From NCBI GenBank assembly GCA_024681795.1, contig JAILAD010000009.1:1-33362 (forward strand): a stretch of 33,362 nt of DNA, given 5' to 3'. The DNA comes from Lachnospiraceae bacterium (GTDB taxonomy: Bacteria > Bacillota > Clostridia > Lachnospirales > Lachnospiraceae). Positions 1 through 8,010 of the stretch are shown here, in pieces (within the stretch, counting starts at the first letter, position 1; every line of letters begins with the position of its first letter). Below the pieces are notes generated by a model. The model was given only the letters and a program-made list of their open reading frames with translations, was not told the DNA's origin and did no database searches. A program made the translations under genes and the position numbers.

Positions 1-1689
1 CTCGCCCCCCTGCAGGGGCTCTAACAGATCCGTAAACACCGCAGCGGGGAAGGCATCGTCCTCCCAGGTAACGGAAACCTCTCCCGCATCGGGAGCGATA
101 AAGGAGTACTCCGGAATATCTGTTCCGGTCAGCTCTGCGATCACTCCGGGCAGGAAATCCTGCACGCATCGGCCATTTGCATCCTTGTAGGCACTGCGGC
201 AGCCGAAAATGAGGTTCCCTCCATGCCGCACATATTCGGTCAACACCTCCGCCTGCTCCTGTTCCAGGATCACAGGGTGGGGGTAGAAGAGGACTTCGTA
301 CTGCTCCAGATCCCGGTGATCCATGCCGGAGGTCAGGGTCACGATATCGTAGGAAGTGTGGGTGTGCTGGAGGGCGGCAAAGAGGCCATCCTCGCTCCTG
401 TATTGCACTCTGGCGTGCCAGTGGTCGCATTCTGCATCCCATAGATTATCATAATCCTGCAGGTTGCCCACCCGGGCAGAGGACCTGCTGCCCGCTAGAG
501 CCTGCAGGCGTTTTACCTGTCTTGCAATCTCCCGGATCTCCCGAAGGCGCCTGTTCTCCCTGCCGGAATAGTCCAGGATCCCATGCCAGTAGATCTCCGT
601 GCCAATGGTGCTGGTGCGCCATCTGAAATACCCCACATAGTCGGCGCCGTGGGCGATGGACTGCAGTGTCCAAAGGCGGATCTGGCCCGGTCTGGGCGTG
701 GGTGCCTCCATCCTTGTATCCCATCCATTGGCACCGGATTGCTGTTCCATGATCCCAAAGACGGGAGAGATAGCGCGGACCTTGGCAAGGTTCCAGCTCC
801 AATGTCTGTCCCGCATGGCCGCCGGATCCGGATCGTAGCTGTCCAGGCAGTAGCCGAAATTGGGATAGGAATCGTAGGTGATAAAGTCCAGGACCTCCGG
901 TACCAGACGGTTATAATCGATATCGCCGAAAATGCCGTTGGTGGTGATGAAATCATCCCGCTTGCGGTACTGCCGCAGGATCTCGCTCTGGAGTCTGGCG
1001 TAGCGGTAGACGCTGTCGGAAATGAAATGCTTGTAGTCTAAGAGCTGATGAGGATTGGTGCCACCGCTGGGTGTGGGCAGGGGGAGGTGGACCTCCTCCC
1101 AATCGGTGTAGGTCTGGTTCCAGAAGGCGGTGCCCCAGGCACTGTTCAGCTCCTCCAGGGATCCGTATTTCTCGCGAAGAAAACGCCGGAAGGCGATGGT
1201 GTCACTGTCTGAATAGAACTCCCCGATCTCGCAATTGAATTCGTTGTCGATCTGCCAGCCGATGACGCAGGTGCGCTTGCCGTAATGCTTGGCCATCTGG
1301 GTGACGATAATGCGGGTCTTTTCCTGGTAGACGGGGGAATTGTAATTGTAATGCCTGCGCATGCCGTGGCCCAGACGGGTGCCGTCCTTCAGGCAGTTGC
1401 AGACCTCCGGGTATTTTTCCGTCAGCCAGATCGGCGGCGTGGCGGTGGGGGTGCCCAGGATCACTTGCATGCCCACCTCATCGCACAGGTCCAGGAAGCC
1501 GTCAAAGAAAGAAAAGTCAAAGACGCCCTCCCGGGGCTCGATCTTATTCCAGGCGAATTCCGCAATGCGGATCACGGTAAGACCGCTCTTTAGCATGCGG
1601 TCCAGATCCTCCCGCCACAGGGAGGGATCCCAGTGTTCCGGGTAGTAGCAGACTCCTAGGGTAATGCAGTGGTCGTCCAGAAGATGCAT
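1..1689 (-). CDS. GH42 beta-galactosidase, C-terminus cut by window edge
   Basis: Glycoside hydrolase family 42 beta-galactosidase, which hydrolyses terminal beta-galactosides, normally in the cytoplasm; no signal peptide is present. The frame is open from the ATG at 1689 to base 1, giving 563 residues of a family that usually has about 670-690, so only the C-terminal end is missing. The start is fixed by an AGGAGG at 1702-1697. Residues ~10-385 form the catalytic TIM barrel: it opens with LGVCYYPEHWD, the acid/base is the Glu of WQIDNE (E150, preceded by the family Asn), and the nucleophile is the Glu of MEQQSG (E315). Residues ~395 onward match the trimerisation domain. The gene is GC-rich (about 60%) and uses CTG/CAG/GCC codons unlike everything downstream, which suggests horizontal acquisition. 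Family assignment is secure; exact substrate (lactose, galactan or arabino-galacto-oligosaccharide) cannot be told. Confidence 0.95.
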   Translation of the reverse strand, partial: MHLLDDHCITLGVCYYPEHWDPSLWREDLDRMLKSGLTVIRIAEFAWNKIEPREGVFDFSFFDGFLDLCDEVGMQVILGTPTATPPIWLTEKYPEVCNCLKDGTRLGHGMRRHYNYNSPVYQEKTRIIVTQMAKHYGKRTCVIGWQIDNEFNCEIGEFYSDSDTIAFRRFLREKYGSLEELNSAWGTAFWNQTYTDWEEVHLPLPTPSGGTNPHQLLDYKHFISDSVYRYARLQSEILRQYRKRDDFITTNGIFGDIDYNRLVPEVLDFITYDSYPNFGYCLDSYDPDPAAMRDRHWSWNLAKVRAISPVFGIMEQQSGANGWDTRMEAPTPRPGQIRLWTLQSIAHGADYVGYFRWRTSTIGTEIYWHGILDYSGRENRRLREIREIARQVKRLQALAGSRSSARVGNLQDYDNLWDAECDHWHARVQYRSEDGLFAALQHTHTSYDIVTLTSGMDHRDLEQYEVLFYPHPVILEQEQAEVLTEYVRHGGNLIFGCRSAYKDANGRCVQDFLPGVIAELTGTDIPEYSFIAPDAGEVSVTWEDDAFPAAVFTDLLEPLQGGE

Positions 1690-1752
1690 GGATTTTCCTC
1701 CTTGATGGCGATGTGGGTAGACATGAACAATGGTAAGAAATATCTACTTATG

Positions 1753-1781
1753 ATTATATTTCCGGCAAATATGTTTGTAAA
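1753..1781 (-). promoter_or_regulatory. Sigma-A promoter of the GH42 gene
   Basis: On the minus strand TTTACA (1781-1776) and TATAAT (1758-1753) are separated by exactly 17 bases, predicting transcription from about 1746 and a leader of roughly 57 bases before the ATG at 1689. The promoter itself is AT-rich although the gene it drives is GC-rich. Confidence 0.8.
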
Positions 1782-1782
1782 G

Positions 1783-1806
1783 TATCCAAAAGGTTACCTT
1801 TGGATA
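1783..1806. promoter_or_regulatory. Operator-like inverted repeat upstream of the GH42 promoter
   Basis: TATCCAAA at 1783-1790 is mirrored by TTTGGATA at 1799-1806, and the inner GGT/ACC also pairs with one extra base on one side. It lies immediately upstream of the -35 box of the GH42 promoter, a position typical of an activator site (for example AraC- or LacI-family). The regulator is not in the window on this side. Confidence 0.5.
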
Positions 1807-1823
1807 GGGCAATGACGATATAA

Positions 1824-2072
1824 GGTTTAACCAAAAATCAAAAACAGGTTTTAGATTATTTGAAAAATAATCCTATGGCAACTCTGCAGGAAACAGCTTC
1901 CGGTTGTGAACTGAGTCTTGGTGGTGTAAAGAAAATATGCTCAAGGTTACGGGAAATAGGAGCAATTCAGGCGGGGATAAAAAATGTTTACCTTCGTGTC
2001 GGAAAAGGTGTTGGTGAATACAAGGTTGTTCCGGCTGAAAAATTGCTTTGGGTTGTTGGAGATACTGATTAA
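1824..2072 (+). pseudogene. Winged-helix DNA-binding fragment (C-terminal remnant)
   Basis: After an in-frame stop at 1821-1823, the frame reads GLTKNQKQVLDYLKNNP and continues to a stop at 2072. The pattern (LTKNQKQVLDYLK, then LSLGGVKKICSRLREIGAIQ) is that of the winged helix-turn-helix commonly found at the C-terminus of AlbA_2/Schlafen-like or Fic-type proteins, with a trailing wing. There is no ATG with a ribosome site at the beginning; the only start-like codon is TTG at 1860, which would remove half of the first helix. I infer a leftover C-terminal end of a longer gene lost by deletion. An intact tiny DNA-binding protein translated from the TTG is the less likely alternative. Confidence 0.5.
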
Positions 2073-2097
2073 CTTAAAACGGGTGCAGGGCGCTGCC

Positions 2098-2125
2098 GTG
2101 ACAGAAATGTGATATTCTGTATGAT
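2098..2125 (+). promoter_or_regulatory. Possible promoter of the condensation-like gene
   Basis: GTGACA (2098-2103) and TATGAT (2120-2125) are spaced by 16 bases, about 45 bases upstream of the ATG at 2170. Each box is one mismatch from consensus. No operator is evident. Confidence 0.45.
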
Positions 2126-2169
2126 ACAAGTATATTTGTTAAGTAATACATGGGAAAAGGGGAAGAATT

Positions 2170-3444
2170 ATGAAATATAGTGTGGATACTTACAGATTCT
2201 ATTCCAGCGAAAAGATTTTTGCTTACACGATAAGAACCAGGGTAAAAATGAAGGAACCGGTGGATATAGATGTTTTGCGGCATGCGGTGAATGTTGCAAT
2301 AAAACGTTATCCGTATTTCCAAAAGGAAGTGGTATTAGGGGAGGACGGAGGATATGATTTAATTCCGAATTCCAGGGAAATTGTTGTAATGAAAACCAAC
2401 GATAAGCTTCCCGATCTTTGTACGGAAGAGGTAAATAAACACTTACTGTTTGTTGATTGTGAAGGAGAGGATATTTATTTCAATATCAGCCATTCCATGT
2501 GCGGCGGAAGGGGCGCACTGCCCTGGGTGATGACAAGCATATACCAGTATGTGGTTGAGAAATACGGAGTGACTCCAAACGCACCTTCAATCCGGAAACC
2601 GGACAGTGAACTCTTAGAAGGAGAGGATACAGAACCTTCTTTGGAAATGCTTACGGATGAAAAACCGATTTATCAATATAAAAGCAAAAAACCGGTTATT
2701 ATGACAATGGATTATTTAAACGGTATGTTTAATCCGTTTAAAAGAGATCCTAATTACTATATTTTTACTTTTGAACAAAAGGACATTGTGAAATTCATCC
2801 GGAACAACGATTCGTCCGTTGCTGCATTTTTCCTTACCGTGATGGCGGAGGCGCTGGACAAGGTTCTGCCGGAAAAATATCAGTACATCGGCGGAGAAAT
2901 TGCGCATAATCCTGCAGCAGATATCGGGTTGCCGAATTCACACTGCGATTTTCTGACGCATGCGCATATTGATTATGACAGAAAATACTTAAAAGGCGAT
3001 CCGGAATTTCTGGGTACACTCACAAGAAGCCAGATTATTCTGCAAACGGATCTCTCCGTTGTAAGCTGTGAGCTTCGGAAAAAGTTTACACACTGGGAGG
3101 GAATCGATCAGGTTTCCGGTTTGAAGAATAAAATCGCATTTAACGCAAAGAACGATCCGTTCACTGGGAAAGAAGCGGAGCATGGTACATTCATTTCAAA
3201 CTATTCCGGCAGAATGGACTGGGGCGAAGTGGCCGATTATGTGGAATCCTATGTGATTATTGTGGAGGGACATCTGTTATTGGAAGTGACTTCCATGGCG
3301 GATAAGATTTTTGTCAGCTTTATGCAGCTGATTCAGGAGACAAAATATACAGAAAGCTTTGGAATAGTACTGAACGAGTATGATATTCCGTTTAAGGTGG
3401 AGGGCCCGTTCCCGAAGAACCAGCCGAAGCATAAACTTCCTTAG
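2170..3444 (+). CDS. Condensation-superfamily acyltransferase-like protein with degraded HxxxD motif
   Basis: 424-residue soluble protein of the chloramphenicol acetyltransferase/condensation/BAHD superfamily, the fold used by NRPS condensation domains and alcohol acetyltransferases. The N-terminal lobe has the usual beginning (a partner sequence around YRFYSSEKIFAYTIRTRVKM, then DVLRHAVNVAIKRYPYF). The position of the HHxxxDG motif is occupied by SHSMCGG: the catalytic His is kept (H108) but the Asp is Gly (G112). The second-lobe DFGWG-type motif appears as MDWG (D350). The gene is monocistronic, preceded by GGGAAAAGGGG before the ATG. No carrier-protein or adenylation gene lies nearby, so an NRPS role is unlikely; an acyl transfer or alcohol acetyltransferase-like role is inference, and loss of the Asp leaves activity uncertain. 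Confidence 0.7.
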   Translation: MKYSVDTYRFYSSEKIFAYTIRTRVKMKEPVDIDVLRHAVNVAIKRYPYFQKEVVLGEDGGYDLIPNSREIVVMKTNDKLPDLCTEEVNKHLLFVDCEGEDIYFNISHSMCGGRGALPWVMTSIYQYVVEKYGVTPNAPSIRKPDSELLEGEDTEPSLEMLTDEKPIYQYKSKKPVIMTMDYLNGMFNPFKRDPNYYIFTFEQKDIVKFIRNNDSSVAAFFLTVMAEALDKVLPEKYQYIGGEIAHNPAADIGLPNSHCDFLTHAHIDYDRKYLKGDPEFLGTLTRSQIILQTDLSVVSCELRKKFTHWEGIDQVSGLKNKIAFNAKNDPFTGKEAEHGTFISNYSGRMDWGEVADYVESYVIIVEGHLLLEVTSMADKIFVSFMQLIQETKYTESFGIVLNEYDIPFKVEGPFPKNQPKHKLP

Positions 3445-3531
3445 AAGATTAAAAATAAAACTAACTTTTTGCTTTTTTTGACCGTTTTTTGGATGCAAAA
3501 GTCCGGTAAATGAAAAGATTCAGGCAATTAA

Positions 3532-3560
3532 TTGACAATCCGCGCCATCGCGCATATAAT
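3532..3560 (+). promoter_or_regulatory. Sigma-A promoter of the riboswitch transcript
   Basis: Perfect TTGACA (3532-3537), 17-base spacer, perfect TATAAT (3555-3560). The spacer contains a GCGC-CATC-GCGC inverted repeat (3542-3553). Transcription should start near 3567, directly before the aptamer. Confidence 0.85.
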
Positions 3561-3574
3561 ATTTTTATAATATT

Positions 3575-3653
3575 CTTGGCAAAATAATCGAAAGATTACG
3601 ACGCAAAGCTTTAGGACCTAACCTCATTTAAGAGCATGGTAGCCAGTTGCAAA
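3575..3653 (+). ncRNA. Cyclic di-GMP-I (GEMM-I) riboswitch aptamer
   Basis: The segment carries the diagnostic GEMM-I elements in order: GGCAAA, a stem closed by a GAAA tetraloop (TAATC-GAAA-GATTA), the conserved GACGCAAAGC, a CCTAA stretch, a short stem (CTC/GAG), and ATGGTAGCCAG in place of the consensus GGTAGGTAGC/GGTTACC region. GEMM-I RNAs bind the bacterial second messenger cyclic di-GMP. It follows a perfect promoter and precedes an intrinsic terminator, so control of transcription through to the HTH gene at 3764 is likely. Whether the ligand turns expression on or off cannot be settled by eye. Confidence 0.9.
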
Positions 3654-3660
3654 TAAAAGT

Positions 3661-3692
3661 AAGCATCGCCGGGAATAGCCGATGCTTTTTTT
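3661..3692 (+). terminator. Riboswitch expression-platform terminator
   Basis: AAGCATCG (3661-3668) pairs with CGATGCTT (3680-3687) around an 11-base loop and is followed by a run of T (to 3692). It lies eight bases after the aptamer and upstream of the controlled genes, so it is the probable on/off switch. Confidence 0.85.
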
Positions 3693-3700
3693 ATTTTATC

Positions 3701-3720
3701 GGGACTTTTTTCGAAGTCCC
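3701..3720 (+). promoter_or_regulatory. Second leader hairpin after the riboswitch terminator
   Basis: GGGACTT (3701-3707) pairs with AAGTCCC (3714-3720) around TTTTCG. It has no following T-run, so it is unlikely to be a terminator; it may protect the processed 5' end or affect translation of the HTH gene 43 bases downstream. Confidence 0.5.
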
Positions 3721-3763
3721 TTTGAAATAAAAATCTTTGCCCGGGTCATCAAGAGGAGAGAGT

Positions 3764-3994
3764 ATGATTGAGAACTATATTACCGTAAAAGAAGCCGGAG
3801 AAAAATGGAATCTGAAAGTACGCACGATTCAGGAAATGTGTGTAAGCGGCCGGATACAGGGAGCGGTAAAATTCGGAAAAAGCTGGGCGATTCCCGCGGA
3901 TGCCAAGCGCCCGAAGGACAGACGCATTACTTCGGGAAAATATAAGAATTTCCGGAAACGGACGGAGTCTTTTGTTAATTATACTCTTTTTTGA
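3764..3994 (+). CDS. Small excisionase-type helix-turn-helix protein under c-di-GMP control
   Basis: 76-residue protein of the MerR-like/excisionase HTH_17 type. The start is the ATG at 3764 behind AAGAGGAGAG; an in-frame TTG further upstream lies in the leader. Residues 6-52 (ITVKEAGEKWNLKVRTIQEMCVSG then RIQGAVKFGKSWAIP) show the classic pattern: first helix, recognition helix with TVR/RTIQ, and the WxIP strand of the wing. A basic tail follows (KRPKDRRITSGKYKNFRKR). Such proteins bind DNA; many act as small regulators and not as phage excisionases, and no integrase is present here. It lies directly behind the c-di-GMP riboswitch and terminator, so its level should follow the second messenger. 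The membrane-protein gene at 4036 follows in the same direction after 41 bases. Confidence 0.85.
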   Translation: MIENYITVKEAGEKWNLKVRTIQEMCVSGRIQGAVKFGKSWAIPADAKRPKDRRITSGKYKNFRKRTESFVNYTLF

Positions 3995-4035
3995 GGAGTT
4001 TTCGAAGAACCGGGGAAGATAAAAGGTGAAAAAAG

Positions 4036-4809
4036 ATGAGTGAAAAAAATACAGACAAAAAAATAAATCCGGCATTTTTGGTTCTTTTTGTTTTGGGTTG
4101 TGCGCTTTTTTTATATACCTTATTTTTGGTAATCAGAAGACCTGATGTGATTCACATTTTCTGGTTTTTACTTACTTCTGTATTGCTTGTTCTTAATTTC
4201 TTCTGGATGCAGACAAGATTCTTTGAAGACAGGGATGATTTAAACAGGCGAATCGGAGAGTGGAATAAAAAGCGTCTGCAGGCCATGCAAATGAGAGTTC
4301 CGTTTAATGAACCGAGGCCTGTGAAAAGTAAAAAGCTGACGCCCGTTATCCCGGTTGTTTTTGCTGTTTTTATAGGGGTTTACATTATCAGTTTTCTTCC
4401 GTTAAAAATAATTGATTCTGCTGTTCCGAAGGGGAGGCTGGTATATAAATACGATATTGCAAAGCTGAAGGATAAGAACGGAGTCAAGTACGGATTTCTT
4501 CCCGACAGTGTTCCGAGGGAAGCGAAGGACGTAAAATGGATTGTGTTTCCGAGCATAATGCAGGGCGACGGATATGAGGTTTTGTCATTTTATATTGATG
4601 ACGAATATATTGAAAGAGAAGTGAATGCAAAATGTGCGGGAATTACGGCGAAGTCGGCGTGGGATCTTCCGGTTCTGAATTTTCTTACCGATGAGCAGAT
4701 GGAGAATGCACAGTGGTTTCCGATGCATGATGAGGGCGAGAATCACAGGCACACATGGGGAATCGTTGCGGACCCGGGATCGAATTTTATCGCATATTTT
4801 GTGCAGTAA
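4036..4809 (+). CDS. Membrane protein of unknown function, second gene behind the c-di-GMP riboswitch
   Basis: 257 residues, family not recognised. Two N-terminal membrane segments (residues ~12-33 and ~38-58) form a hairpin, a basic cytosolic loop of ~35 residues follows (NKKRLQAMQMR, then PVKSKKLTP), then a third segment (~96-118, PVIPVVFAVFIGVYIISFLPL) leads into a C-terminal domain of ~135 residues predicted outside the cell. That domain is hydrophilic with a WIVFPSIMQGDGYEVLSFYID section and ends in a His-rich HDEGENHRHTW stretch that could bind metal. It begins 41 bases after the HTH gene with AAAAGGTGAAAAAAG as ribosome site and no promoter between, so it is probably co-transcribed and also c-di-GMP controlled. 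Confidence 0.75.
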   Translation: MSEKNTDKKINPAFLVLFVLGCALFLYTLFLVIRRPDVIHIFWFLLTSVLLVLNFFWMQTRFFEDRDDLNRRIGEWNKKRLQAMQMRVPFNEPRPVKSKKLTPVIPVVFAVFIGVYIISFLPLKIIDSAVPKGRLVYKYDIAKLKDKNGVKYGFLPDSVPREAKDVKWIVFPSIMQGDGYEVLSFYIDDEYIEREVNAKCAGITAKSAWDLPVLNFLTDEQMENAQWFPMHDEGENHRHTWGIVADPGSNFIAYFVQ

Positions 4810-4865
4810 ATCACATAATTGTAATTTATACAGAATAATTATATTTAACAAAATGTAAGATATAC

Positions 4866-4894
4866 TTGACATATAGTCAAAGTGATGTTACTAT
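4866..4894 (+). promoter_or_regulatory. Promoter with palindrome over the -35 box
   Basis: TTGACA (4866-4871), 17-base spacer, TACTAT (4889-4894), upstream of the membrane-protein/XRE pair. TTGAC (4866-4870) and GTCAA (4876-4880) form an inverted repeat centred on ATATA that overlaps the -35 box, so it could be the autoregulatory operator of the XRE protein encoded at the end of this unit. Confidence 0.6.
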
Positions 4895-4950
4895 GATCTC
4901 AGTCGACGAGGTAACTGTAAATAATCATCCATCTGAAACGAGGTCATAAT

Positions 4951-6060
4951 ATGAAAAACGCTAAAATCGGTATTATCATTCCCGCAATTATTTTTTTAAT
5001 TTTATTATTTTGCATACCTTTAATTTTTCTGTACAAATCCCCGCAGGATGAAAGCGTGCAGAAATGGAAAAACCGGATTACCGTAACGGACGGTAAAGTG
5101 GATCAGGACAAAACTACCGCAGACTTTACCGTAAATAAAGCCGGCGAAATCACATTGTATTTTTCCTTCCTTCCGGTAGGTGTAGAGAAAGACGATGTGT
5201 CGAATGTCGATATCAATAAGATCGGATGTCTGACAACTGTAGTTGTAGAGAATGAAAAAGGCGAAATCGAATATACATCAACGGCAGGAAGCGTGTTTCT
5301 GGATACTACGATGTATCTTGAGGCCGGCAATTATACCGTAACATATTATTATCACTCCGATGCGGAAGCTTTCAGGGAATTCGCCAACGAATATCTGTGC
5401 AGCCAAAGAGCTACCGAGGAGATTATCAAGGAGACCGGATTTGAGAATTTCGAGAAAAATGCGACCACGGATTTTATCTATGAACTGAAGGTTTATTCCG
5501 CCAAGGCAGACCGTACGCATACGGGGGTCATCTTACTTTGGGCACTGTGCATCGGCATTTCCTTTGGTGCGTTGATTGGCGGACTCTTCAAATATTCGGA
5601 CGCACCGGACGGCAAATACAGATACGACGAAAGACAAAGAACCGAACAGGGACGCGGATACAGAGCAGCCTTTATTGCTACCGCCATTTCCCTTCTCATT
5701 CCGTTGATACTTGGTTCCACCGGAATCATCGGCAGTGAATTTATGACATTCGTTATCATCCTTGCACTCTTTATAGGCGTATCCGTACTGATCGTTTACT
5801 GGATCTGGCATGAATGCTATTTTGCAATCAACGAAAATTCCACAAGAATTATGATTTTCATCGGTATTTTCGGCGTCCTGAACTTCATTATTTCGGTGAT
5901 TAATTTCATCGGCGGATACTTAATCGTAAACTGTGTTCCGACAGTCAGATGTTTAAATCTGTTTGTTGCCCTTCTGTCACTTGAAATCTTCATTGCCATC
6001 CTGGCAAGACGCGCTGCCAATGCAAGGCTTGAGGCGCAGGAAGGAGAGGATGAAGAATGA
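4951..6060 (+). CDS. Polytopic membrane protein with N-terminal ectodomain and DUF2178/DUF3796-like C-terminal part
   Basis: 369 residues. A membrane anchor at residues ~7-29 is followed by a ~160-residue beta-rich extracytoplasmic domain (ITVTDGKVDQDKTTADFTVN, later LEAGNYTVTYYYHSD), which reads like an immunoglobulin- or jelly-roll-type domain. Five more membrane segments follow (~193-214, 236-257, 262-284, 298-324, 334-354). Between the second and third segments is KYRYDERQRTEQGRGYRAA, similar to the DERQ motif of DUF2178/DUF3796-type membrane proteins that are usually encoded next to a small XRE regulator, as here. The stop codon overlaps the start of the XRE gene by 4 bases (ATGA), so the two are translationally coupled. 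Function unknown; a stress or antimicrobial-peptide sensing role is only a guess from partner context. Confidence 0.75.
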   Translation: MKNAKIGIIIPAIIFLILLFCIPLIFLYKSPQDESVQKWKNRITVTDGKVDQDKTTADFTVNKAGEITLYFSFLPVGVEKDDVSNVDINKIGCLTTVVVENEKGEIEYTSTAGSVFLDTTMYLEAGNYTVTYYYHSDAEAFREFANEYLCSQRATEEIIKETGFENFEKNATTDFIYELKVYSAKADRTHTGVILLWALCIGISFGALIGGLFKYSDAPDGKYRYDERQRTEQGRGYRAAFIATAISLLIPLILGSTGIIGSEFMTFVIILALFIGVSVLIVYWIWHECYFAINENSTRIMIFIGIFGVLNFIISVINFIGGYLIVNCVPTVRCLNLFVALLSLEIFIAILARRAANARLEAQEGEDEE

Positions 6061-6254
6061 AAAATCTCAAACTGAAGGCTGCCCGTGCGGCGCTGGACCT
6101 CTCCCAGCAGGACCTGGCAGACAAGATTGGAGTCTCAAGGCAGACCATAAATGCCATCGAAAAAGGAGATTATAATCCGACCATAAATCTTTGCCGAAGT
6201 ATCTGCAAGGCACTCGGGAAAACTCTGGATGAAATATTCTGGGAGGAAGAATAG
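6057..6254 (+). CDS. Small XRE-family transcriptional regulator
   Basis: 65-residue stand-alone Cro/C1-type HTH protein. Residues 4-58 contain the five-helix fold: LKAARAALDLSQQDLADKIG, recognition helix VSRQTINAIEKG, then YNPTINLCRSICKALGKTLDEIFWEEE, closely matching the YozG-like regulators of Firmicutes. It starts inside the last codons of the membrane-protein gene (ATGA overlap), indicating coupled synthesis. In related pairs the regulator controls its own operon, and a TTGAC/GTCAA palindrome over the operon promoter at 4866 is a plausible target. A terminator follows at 6399. Confidence 0.92.
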   Translation: MKNLKLKAARAALDLSQQDLADKIGVSRQTINAIEKGDYNPTINLCRSICKALGKTLDEIFWEEE

Positions 6255-6398
6255 ACATGTACTTACTTTAAAACATGGCATCAGGGATGGTTTTCTCATC
6301 CATACGTTCGGGAAAATCAGTGTCCGGCATGTTTTTATTCTTCATCATCACGACGTTCCCGCATTCTGCGATACCGTCATACTGCAATACCGTCACAG

Positions 6399-6441
6399 AA
6401 AACTGCTTTCGGGACTTTATGTCCTTATAAGCAGTTTTTTT
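6399..6441 (+). terminator. Terminator after the XRE gene
   Basis: AAAACTGCTT (6399-6408) pairs perfectly with AAGCAGTTTT (6429-6438), followed by T residues to 6441. The 20-base loop contains a small secondary hairpin (GGGAC/GTCC). Confidence 0.85.
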
Positions 6442-6480
6442 ATCTGAAAACTGTCTTGAAAAAACAGGAACGAAAACTTC

Positions 6481-6509
6481 TTGATTTTTAAAAACAAATA
6501 TGTTATAAC
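6481..6509 (+). promoter_or_regulatory. Enolase promoter
   Basis: TTGATT (6481-6486), 17-base spacer, TATAAC (6504-6509). The -10 box lies inside the first operator, so binding there would block polymerase. Transcription would start near 6516. Confidence 0.65.
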
Positions 6510-6534
6510 TAACGGTAGTTAGTTATAACTAACT
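6498..6534. promoter_or_regulatory. Tandem GTTAG-N6-CTAAC operators at the enolase promoter
   Basis: 6518-6533 reads GTTAGTTATAACTAAC, a perfect palindrome that extends to 18 bases at 6517-6534. A second, half-degenerate copy (ATATGTTATAACTAAC) lies at 6498-6513, so the shared TTATAACTAAC is repeated at exactly 20 bases, two helical turns. The same GTTAG-N6-CTAAC architecture occurs twice upstream of the DUF3793 gene. The regulator is unknown; a metalloregulator of the DtxR/Fur kind is inference. Confidence 0.7.
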
Positions 6535-6543
6535 GTTGAGTAA

Positions 6544-7941
<1,398 letters not shown>

Positions 7942-7961
7942 AAAGGGAAAAAATACAAGGC

Positions 7962-7991
7962 AATCCCCCTCTTGTTAGGGAGGGGGATTTT
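7962..7991 (+). terminator. Probable terminator after enolase
   Basis: AATCCCCCTC (7962-7971) pairs with GAGGGGGATT (7980-7989) over 10 bases with an 8-base loop. Only four T residues follow, so termination may be partial, allowing read-through into the membrane-protein gene 20 bases downstream. Confidence 0.65.
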
Positions 7992-8010
7992 ACTGTTGTG
8001 AGGAGGAGAA

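Noticed and set aside
223..1645. Several plus-strand ORFs and other-frame minus ORFs across the first 1.7 kb
   Set aside because: They are shadows of the GC-rich GH42 gene, which is open in one minus frame for 563 codons with catalytic motifs in place.
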